DNA of 64,000 nucleotides from Triglochin maritima (Eukaryota; Streptophyta; Magnoliopsida; Alismatales; Juncaginaceae): NCBI GenBank assembly GCA_963682175.1, contig OY821777.1, positions 13,660,001-13,724,000 of the forward strand, read 5' to 3'. The notes below the pieces were generated by a model, which had not been told where the DNA came from, searched no databases, and saw nothing but the letters and a program-made list of their open reading frames with translations. Below, in pieces: positions 1 through 12,146 of this stretch (the first letter of the stretch is position 1; each line of letters starts with the position of its first letter). The position numbers and the translations under genes are program-made.

Positions 1-3000
1 GACTAGGGTTTTTTTGCGTGAGATGATTATCCATACCCCTTCGATGAACATTATAATTATGTATAACCATCAAATGAGCCATAAATATTATTTATTATCC
101 TATAAATTATTAACACGGCTTTATTATTTGCCCTTAACCATGAAGATTGCTTAGATAAATAAATAGGTGAAAGTCCTAATGTGCTTATCGCTAACCTACA
201 AATAATGATCCCATTTTATTGTCGGCTCAATCCCTATAATTTATTTTGGTTTTCTTTGTGGAAATTTCTCACTACGAATAGCACAACTGCTTTGCTATAA
301 AATGTGAAGGTATAAGCAAGAATATCCCGAAGTTTATAATGTGAGTTGCTTACATATATAAGATAAGCATCAATATACGACCAATATCATGACCGTAACA
401 CACTTACATCAACCCTTACCCTACATAAGAGTTAATATTATATGTGGTAATTAGCGCATTACATTTTATGTTAAAGTCGTAAGTAGGTAAATGTGGATAA
501 AGGAGATTGATGTTGAAAGTTGAAACTTATATTTGTCCTGTTGGTAACAGCCAAATAAACGCATACGCATGCATGTACAGTTGCTCCACTAGAAACATTG
601 CAATTAATTAACATAACAAAACCAATAAAGTAGTTGCTTTACTCTTTTCATCGTCAAATATTAAACAAATGTTGTAGTATTTCAGTACCCATAGTTTCCA
701 AGGAGCTTCCTCACTTTTGGAGTTCGATTCCTGGAGGCACAATCCCAGCTACTTAGAGATAAATAGATCAGTATCTTAAACTTAATGTGGTTCACACAAT
801 ATTTACCCAAGAAATAATTTTCTTCGAATATTTGGAACTACTTACATCCTGAGTTACAAAACACATCCCATTTCAAAGTTTTATTTTACTCACTTGATGT
901 AGAGTGTAGACATGCAAAATAAAGTAGAACGACAACAACAAAAATCATTATTCTCAAACTAACAGAGGTATGTTAGAAATGAAATCAAAAGAATCACAAT
1001 TCAAACACATAAATAATCTTCTTTCATGCACTCCTATCCAAATATAACATTCTCCTCTATTAGTACAACTTCAGCTCTCTCTCACAAATATTTTCATTTC
1101 TAATTTGATTCATCTACTTATGTCCACACATCCATTGTAACATCCTCATTTCAATGATGTTCATCTTTATGCAAAAGAAAGTAGTACAAGAAAAAATTAT
1201 AATTATTTGGATGACGATATGAAATTCGCTAATAAACTTTCAAAAATCAAATTTCTTGTACTAGTAGGAGAGACTCCCACGTACTCATATTGCTTAAATC
1301 TTTTTCGATAATTGGTAAGATTAATTTTAATTATCAATATGAGTTTCATATCTCACCAATCAAGTAACACACGCATCTTGGGTAGTATTGTTGGGACATG
1401 GGGGGGGGGGGGGGGGGGGGGGTAGTTAAGGTAATTAAGGGTGTCTTACGTTCATTACTTATCAGATACGTGATAAATGTATAGTGATTTGATACAATTC
1501 GGTTGATACAAGGACATTAACAAGATAAAAAAAAATGCGATGGCAGTATTGGCGTAAAATAACTTAAAAAATGATAACTTGTGTCCGACGAAATTAGTTA
1601 GAAGCTAAATAAATAAAAAGAGTACGCTGCTTTTACATGTAGGCTTTCACACTGTAATTTATGTATTACGTCTAAATATGATGGAATCATCCATAAATCG
1701 ATAGTAAAAAAGAAGATATCTTAAAAAGTGGGAGGTGGCGGAGTTTAGCGCATGCCTGGCAAAGAACTAATATAATTAACATGGCTACATAGCAGCTAGT
1801 AAGTAGTACCGAACCTTTTTTTTTAAATTAATTAAGATTAAGATAAGATAAGAGAAGAAGTTTTAGCAAGTGTGTGGAGCTTTATATGATGCTACCAAAC
1901 ATTCTGCGTGCGTATGTATTTCCATGCATAGTTGCCAAAATCGTGGTTGTAGTTATATATAGTTGTCAATGCCCTTGTGCCAAACATTCTGCGTATGTCT
2001 TTCCATAGATGTCACTAGGTGATTTCTACTTAGGGTACAAGTAGATGGAGTATGAGAGTTTGTAGTACGGGAAAAAAACTATTTAACTATTTATTTATTT
2101 GCATTATCATATGTATATTTTCAAATAATACAATAAATTACGTTAAATTGCATCTCACTCTCTAACTTCCGCATTTCAATCTAAGTACACCATTTGATTT
2201 AAGTGAAAGCTATACAGAGTGAAAGCTACCGATCCATATACACCCTTTGATTTGATGAATTAGAAGAAAAGAAATCGAACATGAATATGAAGGGGGTTTT
2301 TAAATATAATTAGTATGACTAATTTTAATTCAAAAGTATATATCAACATTTCACCCAACCATAGGTTATTACAGGAAAGGATAGAGAACTTGCATTACAC
2401 TTGACGTACCCAGATGATACTTCAACTAATAGGATACAAAATGAATGTGTTTCTAAATATAAAAAATTGCTCGCAACTATTACAAAGTCAAAGTGTACCC
2501 ACAGTTTGAGGGTACGTAGATCACACCAATGATCATGTCATCCAAAAATTGGAGAGGCTTGCTAGCTATGCATGAGAACGTCACAACCAACGACTTAAAC
2601 ATGCAAATACATCGAAGTCTTTCATAGTTGTACTCTCAAATTGCAGCCTCTAGTTTCCATAGGAAAGCATGCATCATCCAACGTAGAAATTGCTTCTCAC
2701 TATTGTTTTTTTCTTTTTTGTCACAGAAACCACCTAAACCATCTGTTCTAAGGAACACAATAAACAACCCTGATCTAGTACGTTGTCTATCACATTGAGC
2801 TGCTCCTAGGTATGATCGATCCTATGACCGGTTATGACATTATTTGTTGTGTACCGCTTTAATTTATGGTTTCTATTTGTAGTTTTGTTCGAAGTATGTA
2901 CTCGTTGGTAAGAAGCTGCTGAATTTATTCACGTACGTACAATATTTGAATATCTTAATACATTGGAATGAAAGTGTATAATACTCTGTGAATGGGATTG

Positions 3001-3165
3001 TTGTCATTCCACGTACATAATGTTATTCTATCGTAATATAGGTCAAGTACTGAAATGGAAGATTCTTAGACCCATTAATCCATATGTGACGTCCCACCTA
3101 TAATGTAATCTAATTGATAACATATTCTAAAGCCTAATTAATAAATCATTGGACCGTTTAAAAAC
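1..3165. other. Unassigned AT-rich intergenic DNA
   Basis: I see no gene or recognisable transposon in this stretch. Open frames are short and have no recognisable domain. It holds a long G homopolymer at 1400-1422 and a short direct repeat of about 25 bp (around 1894 and 1979). It may contain old unrecognised repeats. Confidence 0.5.
1400..1422 (+). repeat. Poly-G tract, 23 nt
   Basis: A run of 23 consecutive G preceded by ACAT and followed by TAGTT. Three similar G or C runs of 19-21 nt occur at 17987, 39924 and 46023. The exact length may be an assembly estimate. Confidence 0.9.
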
Positions 3166-3171
3166 ACATTA

Positions 3172-5219
3172 ATATAGACGTTAGTGAAGAATAAGGAATA
3201 TACGTTTGATATACGGCTTCTATACATTGGTTATTGGCGTTCCATAAACCGACGTCTATTCTAGGCGAATACGCGTCGGTTATTCTCACAGTCGACGTTT
3301 ATTCTAAGGGAATACGCGTTGGTTATCCCCACAGTCGGCATCTATTTTAATGGAATACACGTCGGTTATCCTCACAGCTGACGTTGGTTATCTTTAGAGC
3401 CGACGTCTATACCCTTCAAAAAAGACTTGGCGTCGGTCATGCTCACCGCCAACTTCTATGTTGGGAAATAAACGTCGGGTTAACCTAATAACCGACGTTT
3501 ATACTATTCCTAAATTTAAAAAAAAAACTAAATGCAATCAAATTTCATTCATCCTGCACAACATTAACACATTCACAATACACAAATTTCATTCACAATC
3601 ATTCATCCTGCAGAATCATACACAAATTCAACTAATTTCATTCAGCCACATTTATATTTCACAAATTCATAAACACAATCATTCACAAAAAAATTTGATC
3701 ATACTAAAATGAAAATTGTAGTCAAATAATATTAGTTCAATACAAAGAATATGGTAATGCAAAGAATGTTGGTAATACAAAGAATGTGGTGCAATAAAAT
3801 TATAGTCGTGACATTAGAACCTGTTAGTTCTATAACATAATGCTAATAAAGTAGCGAGCCCATCGCTCGCGAGTATCATCGAGCTTGTGTTGCGAATAAT
3901 GATCGCTATTCTTTTGGAAGACCTATGAAAATACAAGTACACAATATAAATATGTAAATAATGAAATTATAATTATACCACTGAAAATGATCTATATTAC
4001 CTCAAATAACTCTATGTTTTTAGGTGCAATCTCAATGATTTCTTGCATGTATCTCATAATGTAGTACCCACATTCAGTATTTCCAGTCTGCTTGCGGTAC
4101 TACAAAGATATAAATTTGCTAAATATACGTTCAAGTACTTTAAATAATTAACAAAAGGGGAAGAAACTTACTCCCATTGCAAGTCAGGTTATGCCCGTAT
4201 TTTTGGTAATCCTTATTTCACCTAACATTTTGTAAACTTTCATTGTCTTGAGTAACACAAGGTATTCAATATGAAGTTGATAATACTAATAAAAATAAAC
4301 GAATTACAATTACGATGATTAAAACAAACTTACAGTGAAACACGTTTCTTTAAGGATGCCCTTGGTGTAGTCGACCACAAATGATCGAATCGATATGCAA
4401 AATTAGTTTCGGGGCAAAGAACGAAAAACATCCAATGAACTCTGATTATATATATAATTAGAAGTTTATTACAAAATCAAATTCTAATTATTACTTTCAA
4501 TTAACAAAGTTACCTCTCATGATAAGTTGTCATATAATATTTTTGTCATGTTCTTTCATAATATTCGCAAGCTCACCCGAATTATCGTTATTCCCGTATA
4601 TGAAAGTAAAAGGACACAGGAATCCAAAATACTTTATCATCAGGAAAGACTGGCCTTCTGGCGTCATAAATGTGTCTACAAGAGTAAAAATTATATTATG
4701 TTATAATTACGATAAAATTATTCAATACATTCCAACTTATACACAAGAAAACACTTACTTTACTTGCACGTCGATAATTGACATGCACAATTGATCCATC
4801 ACCAAGAATTGCATAACATCCTATTTGATGACATATAAATCCGACAACAAATTTTTAACGTCCTCCAAATGTCAGGTAGTTAAGACTTGTGATTCCCTAA
4901 CTAGCATTAGTTAATACAACATTTTACATTTATTTGGTAGCAAATTAATGTTTGATCCTTTGGTGGACAAGCAATTACATGAGTTATGTTAGTTTAAATA
5001 AGTTTCAACTTTGAAAGTTTGTGAATTTAAAATGTTGATTCTTTTTTTATTTTTTAACATTTTTTAAACGAGGTACAAACGTCGGTTATTAAACAACCGA
5101 CGTCTGGGTGTGCATATAGACGTCGGCTACCAGTAAACGCGACATATATACCTATAAACGTCGCAGTTATGGGAGTCTGATGTGTATTTGCCGACGCTTA
5201 TACCTTGTTCTACACTAGT
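3172..5219. mobile_element. Degraded CACTA-type DNA transposon
   Basis: Both ends are dense in short direct and inverted copies of GACGTCGGTTAT-like units (3200-3510 and 5070-5200), as in subterminal repeats of CACTA (En/Spm) elements. The right end reads TTCTACACTAGTA, close to the TTCTGCACTAGTG end of the intact element at 57790-59002. The left CACTA terminus is not visible, so the left boundary is approximate and the element is probably truncated or decayed. The interior holds a broken Ulp1-like peptidase gene. Confidence 0.6.
4001..4790 (-). pseudogene. Ulp1/C48 cysteine peptidase-like fragment carried by transposon
   Basis: Three minus-strand coding blocks resemble the C-terminal half of Ulp1-like (C48, SUMO protease fold) proteins often carried by plant transposons. 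The block at about 4334-4441 has HWMFFVLCPETN, matching the catalytic His-Trp region, followed by a YRFDHL segment. The block at 4001-4099 has NTECGYYIMRYM, the catalytic Cys region. It ends at a GT donor and is preceded by a TAG acceptor. A third block near 4600-4690 encodes a PEGQSFLMIKYFGF-like stretch and ends in a stop. The catalytic order His then Cys fits the family. No continuous frame joins the blocks and I find no start, so I treat it as a pseudogene, though unannotated introns could rescue part of it. Domain identity rests on motif recall, not a search. Confidence 0.55.
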
Positions 5220-5353
5220 AAGAAGTGGTACTTATATAACTTATATAATAGAAACCTAACTCTTTCATCTCAACAATCAGTGATCATACTTCTTGTAACC
5301 TAGCTTCATATTCTCTTATATGAAAAAATTAAGCCCACTTAGCTAGTAGTTTT

Positions 5354-5743
5354 CGTGGTATGATTACTTGTATTTATACTTTCGCGTACTCTGATGTAGT
5401 CATTATTATGTTTTTTATGATAGTGCACATTTTAAGTATTTTATGAGTAATGTTCCCGCTCTTTCTAGTCTTATTCCTTGTGATATTTTGTTTAAATTTT
5501 TCATTGTTTCAGGACGTTACATTTAACGTGATCATGATGCGAATGAATTTAAAGTTAAATTATGTTTTTTTATATAAAAAGTACAATCATGTGAATGCAA
5601 GTGATTTTGGCACTATACGTTTCCCTTTGCTTAGTAAGTGTGCATCTTCGTAGACATATATAACTTTTTAAATCTACTAACATGCGGGGGTGCCTTTTAA
5701 GAAATTTGTAAAAATTAGACCCAAAAATCCAGCATTTACACAA
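5354..5743 (+). repeat. Duplicate of 10265-10654 (LTR end plus its right flank)
   Basis: This roughly 390 bp block is highly similar to 10265-10654. It contains the last ~170 bp of the solo LTR ending GACGTTACA, then TTTAA and the same unique-looking flank (through the CCAGCATTTA segment). The junction between LTR and flank is therefore present twice, about 4.9 kb apart, which points to a local duplication after the LTR inserted. Confidence 0.8.
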
Positions 5744-6637
5744 TAATACGTTTACGTAAAGCTCAAAAGAAACAACATCCATGGTATCTAAACTCTCTTT
5801 GAAATATTCCCTTCTCTCTTTTGTCACCATACACGACGACCTCAACCATTGATTGCAAGGAACACGACAAACAACATATTGATGACAAGTGATAGGTTCT
5901 TAATTTGTTTGTATCACCAAATAACGACATTACATGAGTTCCACTCGACTTGTCAGCTGAACCATGCATGCATGGTAGGTGATTGCTCCTAAGTATGATT
6001 CAATAGTTCGTGCATGACTGCATGTTTTCACTAGCAAACATATTCAAAAGAGTATGCGCATTCAAATACAAATCTTAGTTGCAAAAGCATGTTTGTCCAA
6101 AGATGCCCGGCAATAAGAGTCAGTCACCTTTCTTTACACCTCTCTAATTTCCAAAAGCAAAACCATTTTTAAGCAATAAGTCATCTATTATATATGTGGA
6201 GGAGAGTTGTTGGCAAACACGTTTGAGTCTTTTGGATGTTTGAGGTCGATCTAAAGAACATGAAGTGTGTTTTATTATATATAAAATAAAATATAGGAAA
6301 TCAAGGTGTGTTGGGAATCATTTTATTATTTCATATGGTTATGGAGATTTAATGTTAAATCCTAAACCTTGTTAGAGGTTAAGTGTGGTTAATGGAGTGG
6401 ATTAGGTGAAGGTTTGACTTGGGAGGTATGGTGGCCACGTATGGTGGGGGTTAATGTGAGAATGTGGAGGTATGGATGGGAGTGTTGGGTTGGGTTGGTG
6501 TGTGTTTTGGTTTTTAAGTGAGGAAACACCCACCATTTTTCCCGTTCACTTTCCTCTCCTCCTCTCACACGTCTCCTTCTCTCCCTCAGTTCCCACGACC
6601 ACCGGCGACCGGAGCTCCGACCAGCAACGACTGTAGC

Positions 6638-8455
6638 TGTAACGTCCCGAAATCAGCGGAAGAAATTTTTCAAATTTAAAACATAAACATACGACCGTCA
6701 ACGGTCAACAAGGGCACGTTACTGGAAAAGTCAACTGAATACATATATATAAAATATCTCCACGTGGAAGTCATAATACAGAGTGTCAAAAGAGTGATTA
6801 CATGTCTAACACATAACTACTGTAATCACTACCTCTACAAAAAGTTAAGAAGACGGGACCCGATCCCGGAGGTACTCCCCTCGGTCACCACCAACCTACG
6901 ACTGCCTGCTCCCTGAAAATGAAACACAAAATCTGCATGAGTTCCCGCAAGGAACCCCGTATGCCAACATCTCCTATCATAAACAGAAACAAATATGAAA
7001 AGCCATGAATGCACATGCAATGCAAATCCGCCTCGGGCCCACTGACTGCCTCCGCTCTCCTACACAAGGAAAGTGCATCCCCTCCCTACACAAGGAAGAA
7101 GGTGTCTCTCGGCCGCACATGCACAAGTGACCTCGCTCTCCGACACACGGAAAGTGCAACCCCTCCCTACACAAGGAAGAAGACATCTCCCACCCACACG
7201 GGCATGGAAGGCATCCCTTTGCCGCACAGGTTCAAGGGGTTCAACTGAAATACGCTCTCGTCGAAGGTGAAATCCGTAGCTCCGAGGTCCGGTGAACGAT
7301 CGTGGGCTCGGCAGCCGGTAGTCGCCTATGCTCGACGTCTCGCGTGTGGATAAATCCACCTAAGAATAATTCGACCCATCAGTCGAACAAGGTCAAATCT
7401 AGCGGTCGACCGTTTGGAAGGTCTACGCTATACGTTTTATATACATATATATCCTGTCGGTCGAACCAGGGTCCGTTCAACCGATAAGAAAGCCTGCCTG
7501 AATCCTGCCAACTGTATTCGGTCGATCGAAACTCTTCCGGTCGACCAGATCAACAAGCACTTCACTGCAGGAAAACTACACGCGGTCGGTCGACCGGATC
7601 ACAACGAGCGGTCGACCGTTTGGATGGTCAACGCTCTTGATCGACTTCGCGCAGTTCGGTCGACCAAGACACACACTCGGTCGGCCGAAGATCTGTCTAA
7701 CCTATCTACTGGGATTCGGTCGACCGAAGAAAACCACCGGTCGACCGGCTAATATAACCCTTAGATTCCCGTTAAAATTTGGCATAAACGGTCGACCGTC
7801 ACACAGACGTCGTTCGACCGTTTTCGGGCAATAAGTTAATATTCACTGATATCGGTCGACCGAACCTCACACGGTCGACCGAACAATACATAATCGCCAC
7901 TGAACATGCATCATTTAGACGATGTGCGGTCGACCGAGACACACAACGGTCGACCGAACCAGTCGTCTTCAACCTTGGTTCAGTGGGTTCTCGCCGGGGA
8001 AATGGCACCAACGCCGCCCCCTACACTCCCACACCACTTGAGGAGTTATTATGAAAACTTGGCATACCTTTCACCGTGGAGAAGATGTGTGCGGCGAGCT
8101 CCTCCTCCTTCGGCGTCGCTTCTAGCTTCGTCTCCCTCTTTCCTCCGTTCTCGTCGCTCCTCCTTCGCTTGCGCCTCCACCACGTCTCCGGGGCTCTTCT
8201 CCTTCCTCCTCTGATCGCCGGGATGCAAGGGAAATGGGTTAGGTTTGGGGTGGAAACAGAATGGGCAACAAAAGAGAAAGAGAAAGGGGAGTTTTTGGTT
8301 TTAAAGCAAAACCTAAACGTTGCTACAGTACCCGCCCCCCCACCTATCACCCTAAACTCATCATCTCACTCCAACTTCCTATGCAAGGCACACAAAACCC
8401 CATGCAACAACCCTAATTTCGTGGCTTTTTCCTAATCAAGGATTAGGTCTTAACA
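6638..8455 (-). mobile_element. Nested solo LTR, opposite orientation, same family
   Basis: On the minus strand it runs TGTTAAGACC...GGGACGTTACA, matching the termini of the outer element. It is flanked by GTAGC on both sides (6633-6637 and 8456-8460), so it inserted as one unit into the outer LTR. Length is 1818 bp. It carries an array of CGGTCGACCG palindromes (7403-7956). The small open frames here are not convincing genes. Confidence 0.85.
7403..7956. repeat. Dispersed array of CGGTCGACCG palindromes (about 17 units)
   Basis: The 10 bp palindrome CGGTCGACCG or close variants (GGTCGACC core, GTTCGACCG half-degraded forms) recurs roughly every 20-50 bp with unrelated spacers. Perfect copies start at 7403 and 7947. 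It is not a tandem repeat: only the palindrome is conserved. Each perfect unit carries three CpG sites. Confidence 0.9.
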
Positions 8456-8651
8456 GTAGCCGTAAGGTGGTGGAGGTGAAGCATGGCGTGACAGGGTGAC
8501 CGTGTGCGGCATCGAAACGTGACGACGAGCAAAGAAATGTATGTCAAGTTCCTCTAGAATGTCCATACAATGTGTGTGAGGGGTTGTGAACGTCGCCGGA
8601 GGCCAGAGGTGTCGCTGGTGACAAGGGACAAGCTAGTGTTTGTCATAGAAT

Positions 8652-9190
8652 AGTCGACCAATGCCTTTGACGGTCGACCGGTCATGGTGTAAATGCAAGG
8701 TTTTGCCAGCACCGATCGAACGATATCTTTTGGCGGTCGACCGGTTGTATCGAATTGACATGGGAATGACTTGTTATTTTTGGTTGAACGAGTCTTTCAT
8801 GCGTTCGATCGTTGCCTTGTAATTTTGACCTTACCCGGGAATTGACATTCTAAAGGTCGACCGCCTTAGACTCTTGTCCGACCGGTAACTTAAGTGTACA
8901 TTGTTTAGTGTTCGACTAGCTTATGTTGGGTTCGACCAGTTGTAGTTTTGTGGAGTGTAGAAGACCCCTGTTATTTTCGGTCGGATGGGACTCCTTTGCC
9001 GTTCGACCGTTGCCCGATTGATTTGCCTTTATTCTGGCCCAGACCTCCTAAATGGTCGACCACCCATGATCTCTTGTTCGACCGTTGTGACTTAAGTTGT
9101 GTGCTCAGAGTTCAACCGGTTTAGGCGATTGTTCAAACGTCTCCCTATCCATTGGGAGCAGTCGACCAGTTTGCCTTTTTTGGTTGACCG
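8652..9190. repeat. Decayed CGGTCGACCG palindrome array
   Basis: About 17 variants of the same palindrome, mostly with one to three changes (GTTCGACCG, GGTCGACCA, GTCCGACCGG), in the outer solo LTR. Many changes fit C-to-T or G-to-A decay at CpG sites. This array is older-looking than those at 7403 and 29218. Confidence 0.8.
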
Positions 9191-9985
9191 ATTGTGCCCA
9201 AATCTGAGTCATTGCCCTTGTGTAGTGTCAACTATGTCCACGGAAGCCAGTGTCCTCGCTTCGTGCGTAAGCCGAAAGGTGACGGTGGGTGCGATGATCG
9301 TGCCTGCACAAAGACCGTCGAGTGGAAGAGTGTTGATACTTGGGGCACGAGCCACCTCTGTATTATGGATAGTGGCGTAGCATAGAGCATTTCTTTGGCT
9401 TTTACTAGGGTAGTATATCTAAGGGATCGCAGATCCCAATGCATGATATTGCACAACTCCACGGAGCAAGATGACCTCACGATGTTCGGTCCGGATGAGT
9501 CGATCAGATGTGACCTTGATGGCGGCGGTAAGGACCGCGCGACCGAGTGGCGACGATGTTGACTGTCCGACAGGTAGCCCGACTGTGGCACAGCCAGGCG
9601 AGTGACCGCCCTCAGCGACGGCTCCGGCGGGTGTGGCGTTGTCAACGAGATCAGATCTGATTTTATGTCGTGGAAAAGTGTGTATGTCCCTCACCGAACC
9701 CCATGTTTAGTGTAACTGTGTGTGGGGTGCACTGCGTACTCTCCGTAAGATCGTTTGTGTCTGCGGTAGGTCTCTTTGGGGACCCGATGATGTTTGTGAG
9801 GTTGTTGTTCCTTATTACCCACGGATAGGGAAAGTTTTACTTGTTGCATTCTATTATGTCACGTTACACTAGTACGATAAGTTCATTGTATTGTACTTTC
9901 ATATACATGTATATGGACTTGGTATACATGATTTCCTTATGGAAACTCATGCATTGTTATTACATTTGCATTTTAGGACTGCAGT

Positions 9986-10186
9986 TAAAGGTGGGTAACA
10001 GGTCGGCCCGTGGATCTAAACGGCCCGGACTAAAGCCCGACCCGTTTCAAGAGCGTCAGGCCCAACCCGGGAGCCCGCTGGGCCATCATAATTAATGGGT
10101 TTGGCGGGCCGACCTGCTCCAACCCACCCGTTTTTTAAACGATTAGGCAAGGCCCGTCAGCCAGCCCGGCTAGACACCCAGCTCTA
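9986..10186. mobile_element. hAT-type MITE, 201 bp
   Basis: Imperfect terminal inverted repeats, TAAAGGTGGGT at the left and the complement of TAGAGCTGGGT at the right. The flanking 8 bp duplication is ACTGCAGT / ACCGCAGT (7 of 8). The related LTR at 28716-30928 lacks the insert at the corresponding GCAGTAGGT site (around 30660), which confirms the boundaries. The interior is GC-rich (GGCCCG motifs). Confidence 0.8.
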
Positions 10187-10264
10187 ACCGCAGTAGGTGT
10201 TGGGTGAGTCGCGACTGAGGACGAGCGCAGTCTACGATCGGATCCTCCAGTCTTACTTTCCTAG

Positions 10265-10654
10265 GTTGTATGATTACTTTGTATTTATACTTTCGCGTAC
10301 TCTGATGTAGTCATACCTTTTGAAAACTCCTATGTGATAGTGCGTATTTTAAGTATTTTATGAGTAATGTTTCCGCTCTTTCTGGTCTTATTCCTTGTGA
10401 TATTTTGTTTAAATTTTTTGCTGTCTAATGACGTTACATTTAAGGTAATCATGATGAGAATGGATTTAAAGTTAAATTATGTTTTTTATATAAAAAGTAC
10501 AATCATGCGAATGCAAGTGATTTCGGCACTATACGTTTCCCTTTGCTTAGTAAGTGTGCATCTTCGTAGACATATATGACTTTTTAAATCTACTAACATG
10601 CGGGGATGCCTTTTAAGAAATTTGTAAAAATTAGACCCAAAAATCCAGCATTTA
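10265..10654 (+). repeat. Right end of outer solo LTR plus flank, duplicated at 5354-5743
   Basis: This is the second member of the duplicated junction. The LTR ends at 10438, followed by TSD TTTAA and about 215 bp of flank. The flank has no primer binding site for reverse transcription, so it is genomic DNA rather than an internal retrotransposon region. Confidence 0.8.
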
Positions 10655-11209
10655 TAATAGATATCAGAGACATGGACGAAATTGTGGGATCTATACAAAT
10701 CAACAACTAGCATGAACAGACATACAGACTTATATACTCCAGAATCTACTGTATCACTGGAATCCTAGTGCTCACTTAAACCTTTGAACTTCAATTATCG
10801 GCATTCGGACAAGCCACTTTCATTATTGCACACTCTAATGAATCAAATCCATGTTAAGTGTTAACGTATGACCATAATGTGCATCACATCAATAACCTCT
10901 ACAATCATAGTCTTGTGATATTAAAGCAATAATCCTATGTGCTCGATAAGTTCCGAATTGTTAACTGAATTGCTAAACATCGTCCCAAAATTACTTAAAT
11001 CGTTTCTTGAAATTACCATTTGTCCTTCTCTCATTTCTACTGCTATAACGCGATATTTTACCCTCCTATCACACATCTCTCTTCATCTTCCTCTTATAAT
11101 CATAAAAAATAATATTTTGGAGGTCAGTAATAAGCCAATGGGCGCCCCAGTGTACTCGAATCTGGTAAAATATCTAAAATCTTTTTAATAAAAAATAAAA
11201 AAAAATTAC

Positions 11210-11360
11210 GGGCGTCCGACGGAACCGCCCCACGAAGGAGGGGGCGTCTAAGTAAGACGCCTCCCCCATAGGGGAGGCGTTTTACCCAGACACCCCGCCC
11301 ATGGGGGAGGCGTTTTACCCAGACGCCCCCTCCTACGTGGGGCGGCTCCGTCGGACGCCC
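11210..11360. repeat. GC-rich hairpin 1 (GGGCGTC...GACGCCC)
   Basis: Arms of about 40 bp: the left begins GGGCGTCCGACGGAACCGCC and the right is its near-perfect complement, ending at 11360. The centre has two direct copies of a GGGGAGGCGTTTTACCCAGAC-like unit. It sits in AT-rich surroundings (A-run before, T-run after). Confidence 0.8.
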
Positions 11361-11806
11361 GCAATTTTTTATTATTTTTTATTATTTTTTAAAAAGATAA
11401 TTGATTATAAATTTAGATAATTGTTAAATTAATTAATTAATAAGTTAATAATTACTATATTCGGATGACCGATACCCCTTCGGTACACCGAAAATTCAAA
11501 AATTTACAGATCCAACAATTTCAACACTTGTCGACACCTCCACGATGCAAGTCAGGATGTTTCACCGAACGACCTGTCGAGACCCCCGAACGACCTGTCG
11601 AGGTGGTATTTGTAAGTCAGGATGTTTCACCGCCGAGGGATTTTGGATCTTAAAAAATGTTGGATCTTGAATTTTTTTGAATCTTATCACTTGCAAAAAA
11701 CTCATTGTAATCCGACCGGTTACCACCGAAAACTTGCAAAGAAACGTCAAATAATTTGAGATAACACACCGTATAATTTTAATTTGACAAAAAAATTAAA
11801 AAAAAC

Positions 11807-11928
11807 GGGACGTCTGGCTAAGACACATGTACCATGGTGGAGGCGTTTGGCTAAGACGCCTCAACCATGGTGGAGGCGTCTTAGCCAAACGCCTCCACGA
11901 TGGTACATGCGTCTTAGCCAGACGCCCG
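11807..11928. repeat. GC-rich hairpin 2
   Basis: Near-perfect inverted repeat with arms of about 60 bp made of GGCTAAGACGCCTC/ATGGTGGAGGCG modules and their complements, bounded by GGGACGTC and GACGCCC. Same organisation as hairpins at 11210 and 12389. Confidence 0.8.
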
Positions 11929-12146
11929 AGTCGGAAAAAAATTCCAGCTCCGTTACTTCGCCTGATCTAGGTGCTTCGTCAGACATTTTCGTGGTGTTGG
12001 TACTAGGAATGTTAGTAAAACTGAGTCAAAAACCTTGTTTAAAGACACGGGACGATATAGGTATTAAATATATTGTTAAGGGCAAAAAGGTAATTTCAAT
12101 GGGCGATTTAAGTAGTTTTGGGGCGACGTTTAGTAGTTCCCATTGT

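Larger units (their letters stand above)
6353..10438 (+). mobile_element. Solo LTR (TGTTAAATCC...GACGTTACA) with two nested insertions
   Basis: The element starts TGTTAAATCC and ends GACGTTACA. It is flanked by the 5 bp duplication TTTAA (6348-6352 and 10439-10443), as for an LTR. No primer site or polypurine tract adjoins it, so it is a solo LTR. Removing the nested 1.8 kb LTR and the 201 bp MITE gives about 2.05 kb. Its right half is alignable by eye to the LTR-like insertion at 28716-30928: shared blocks include GGTCTCTTTGGG and the GGAAACTCA..GCATTGTT stretch. The group is probably Gypsy-type, but no coding region is attached to prove it. Confidence 0.8.
10974..12142. mobile_element. Inverted-repeat DNA element A with hairpins
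   Basis: The left end reads CGTCCCAAAATTACTTAAATCG and the right end is its inverted form (CGATTTAAGTAGTTTTGGGGCGACG), so this is a terminal-inverted-repeat element of about 1.17 kb. A related element follows directly. I cannot read a clean target duplication, so the superfamily (possibly Mutator-like) and exact ends are uncertain. Two GC-rich hairpins lie inside. Confidence 0.55.

Noticed and set aside
690..750. tRNA-like T-arm (GGAGTTCGATTCCTGG)
   Set aside because: No matching acceptor stem, anticodon arm or RNA polymerase III A box could be placed around it.
7403..7956. CRISPR-like array of evenly spaced short repeats
   Set aside because: Units are only 10 bp palindromes with irregular spacing in an eukaryotic LTR; no cas genes.
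7060..8435. Overlapping open frames on both strands (up to 119 codons)
   Set aside because: They lie in a solo LTR and its palindrome arrays; frames on both strands reflect GC-rich palindromes, with no domain or splice support.
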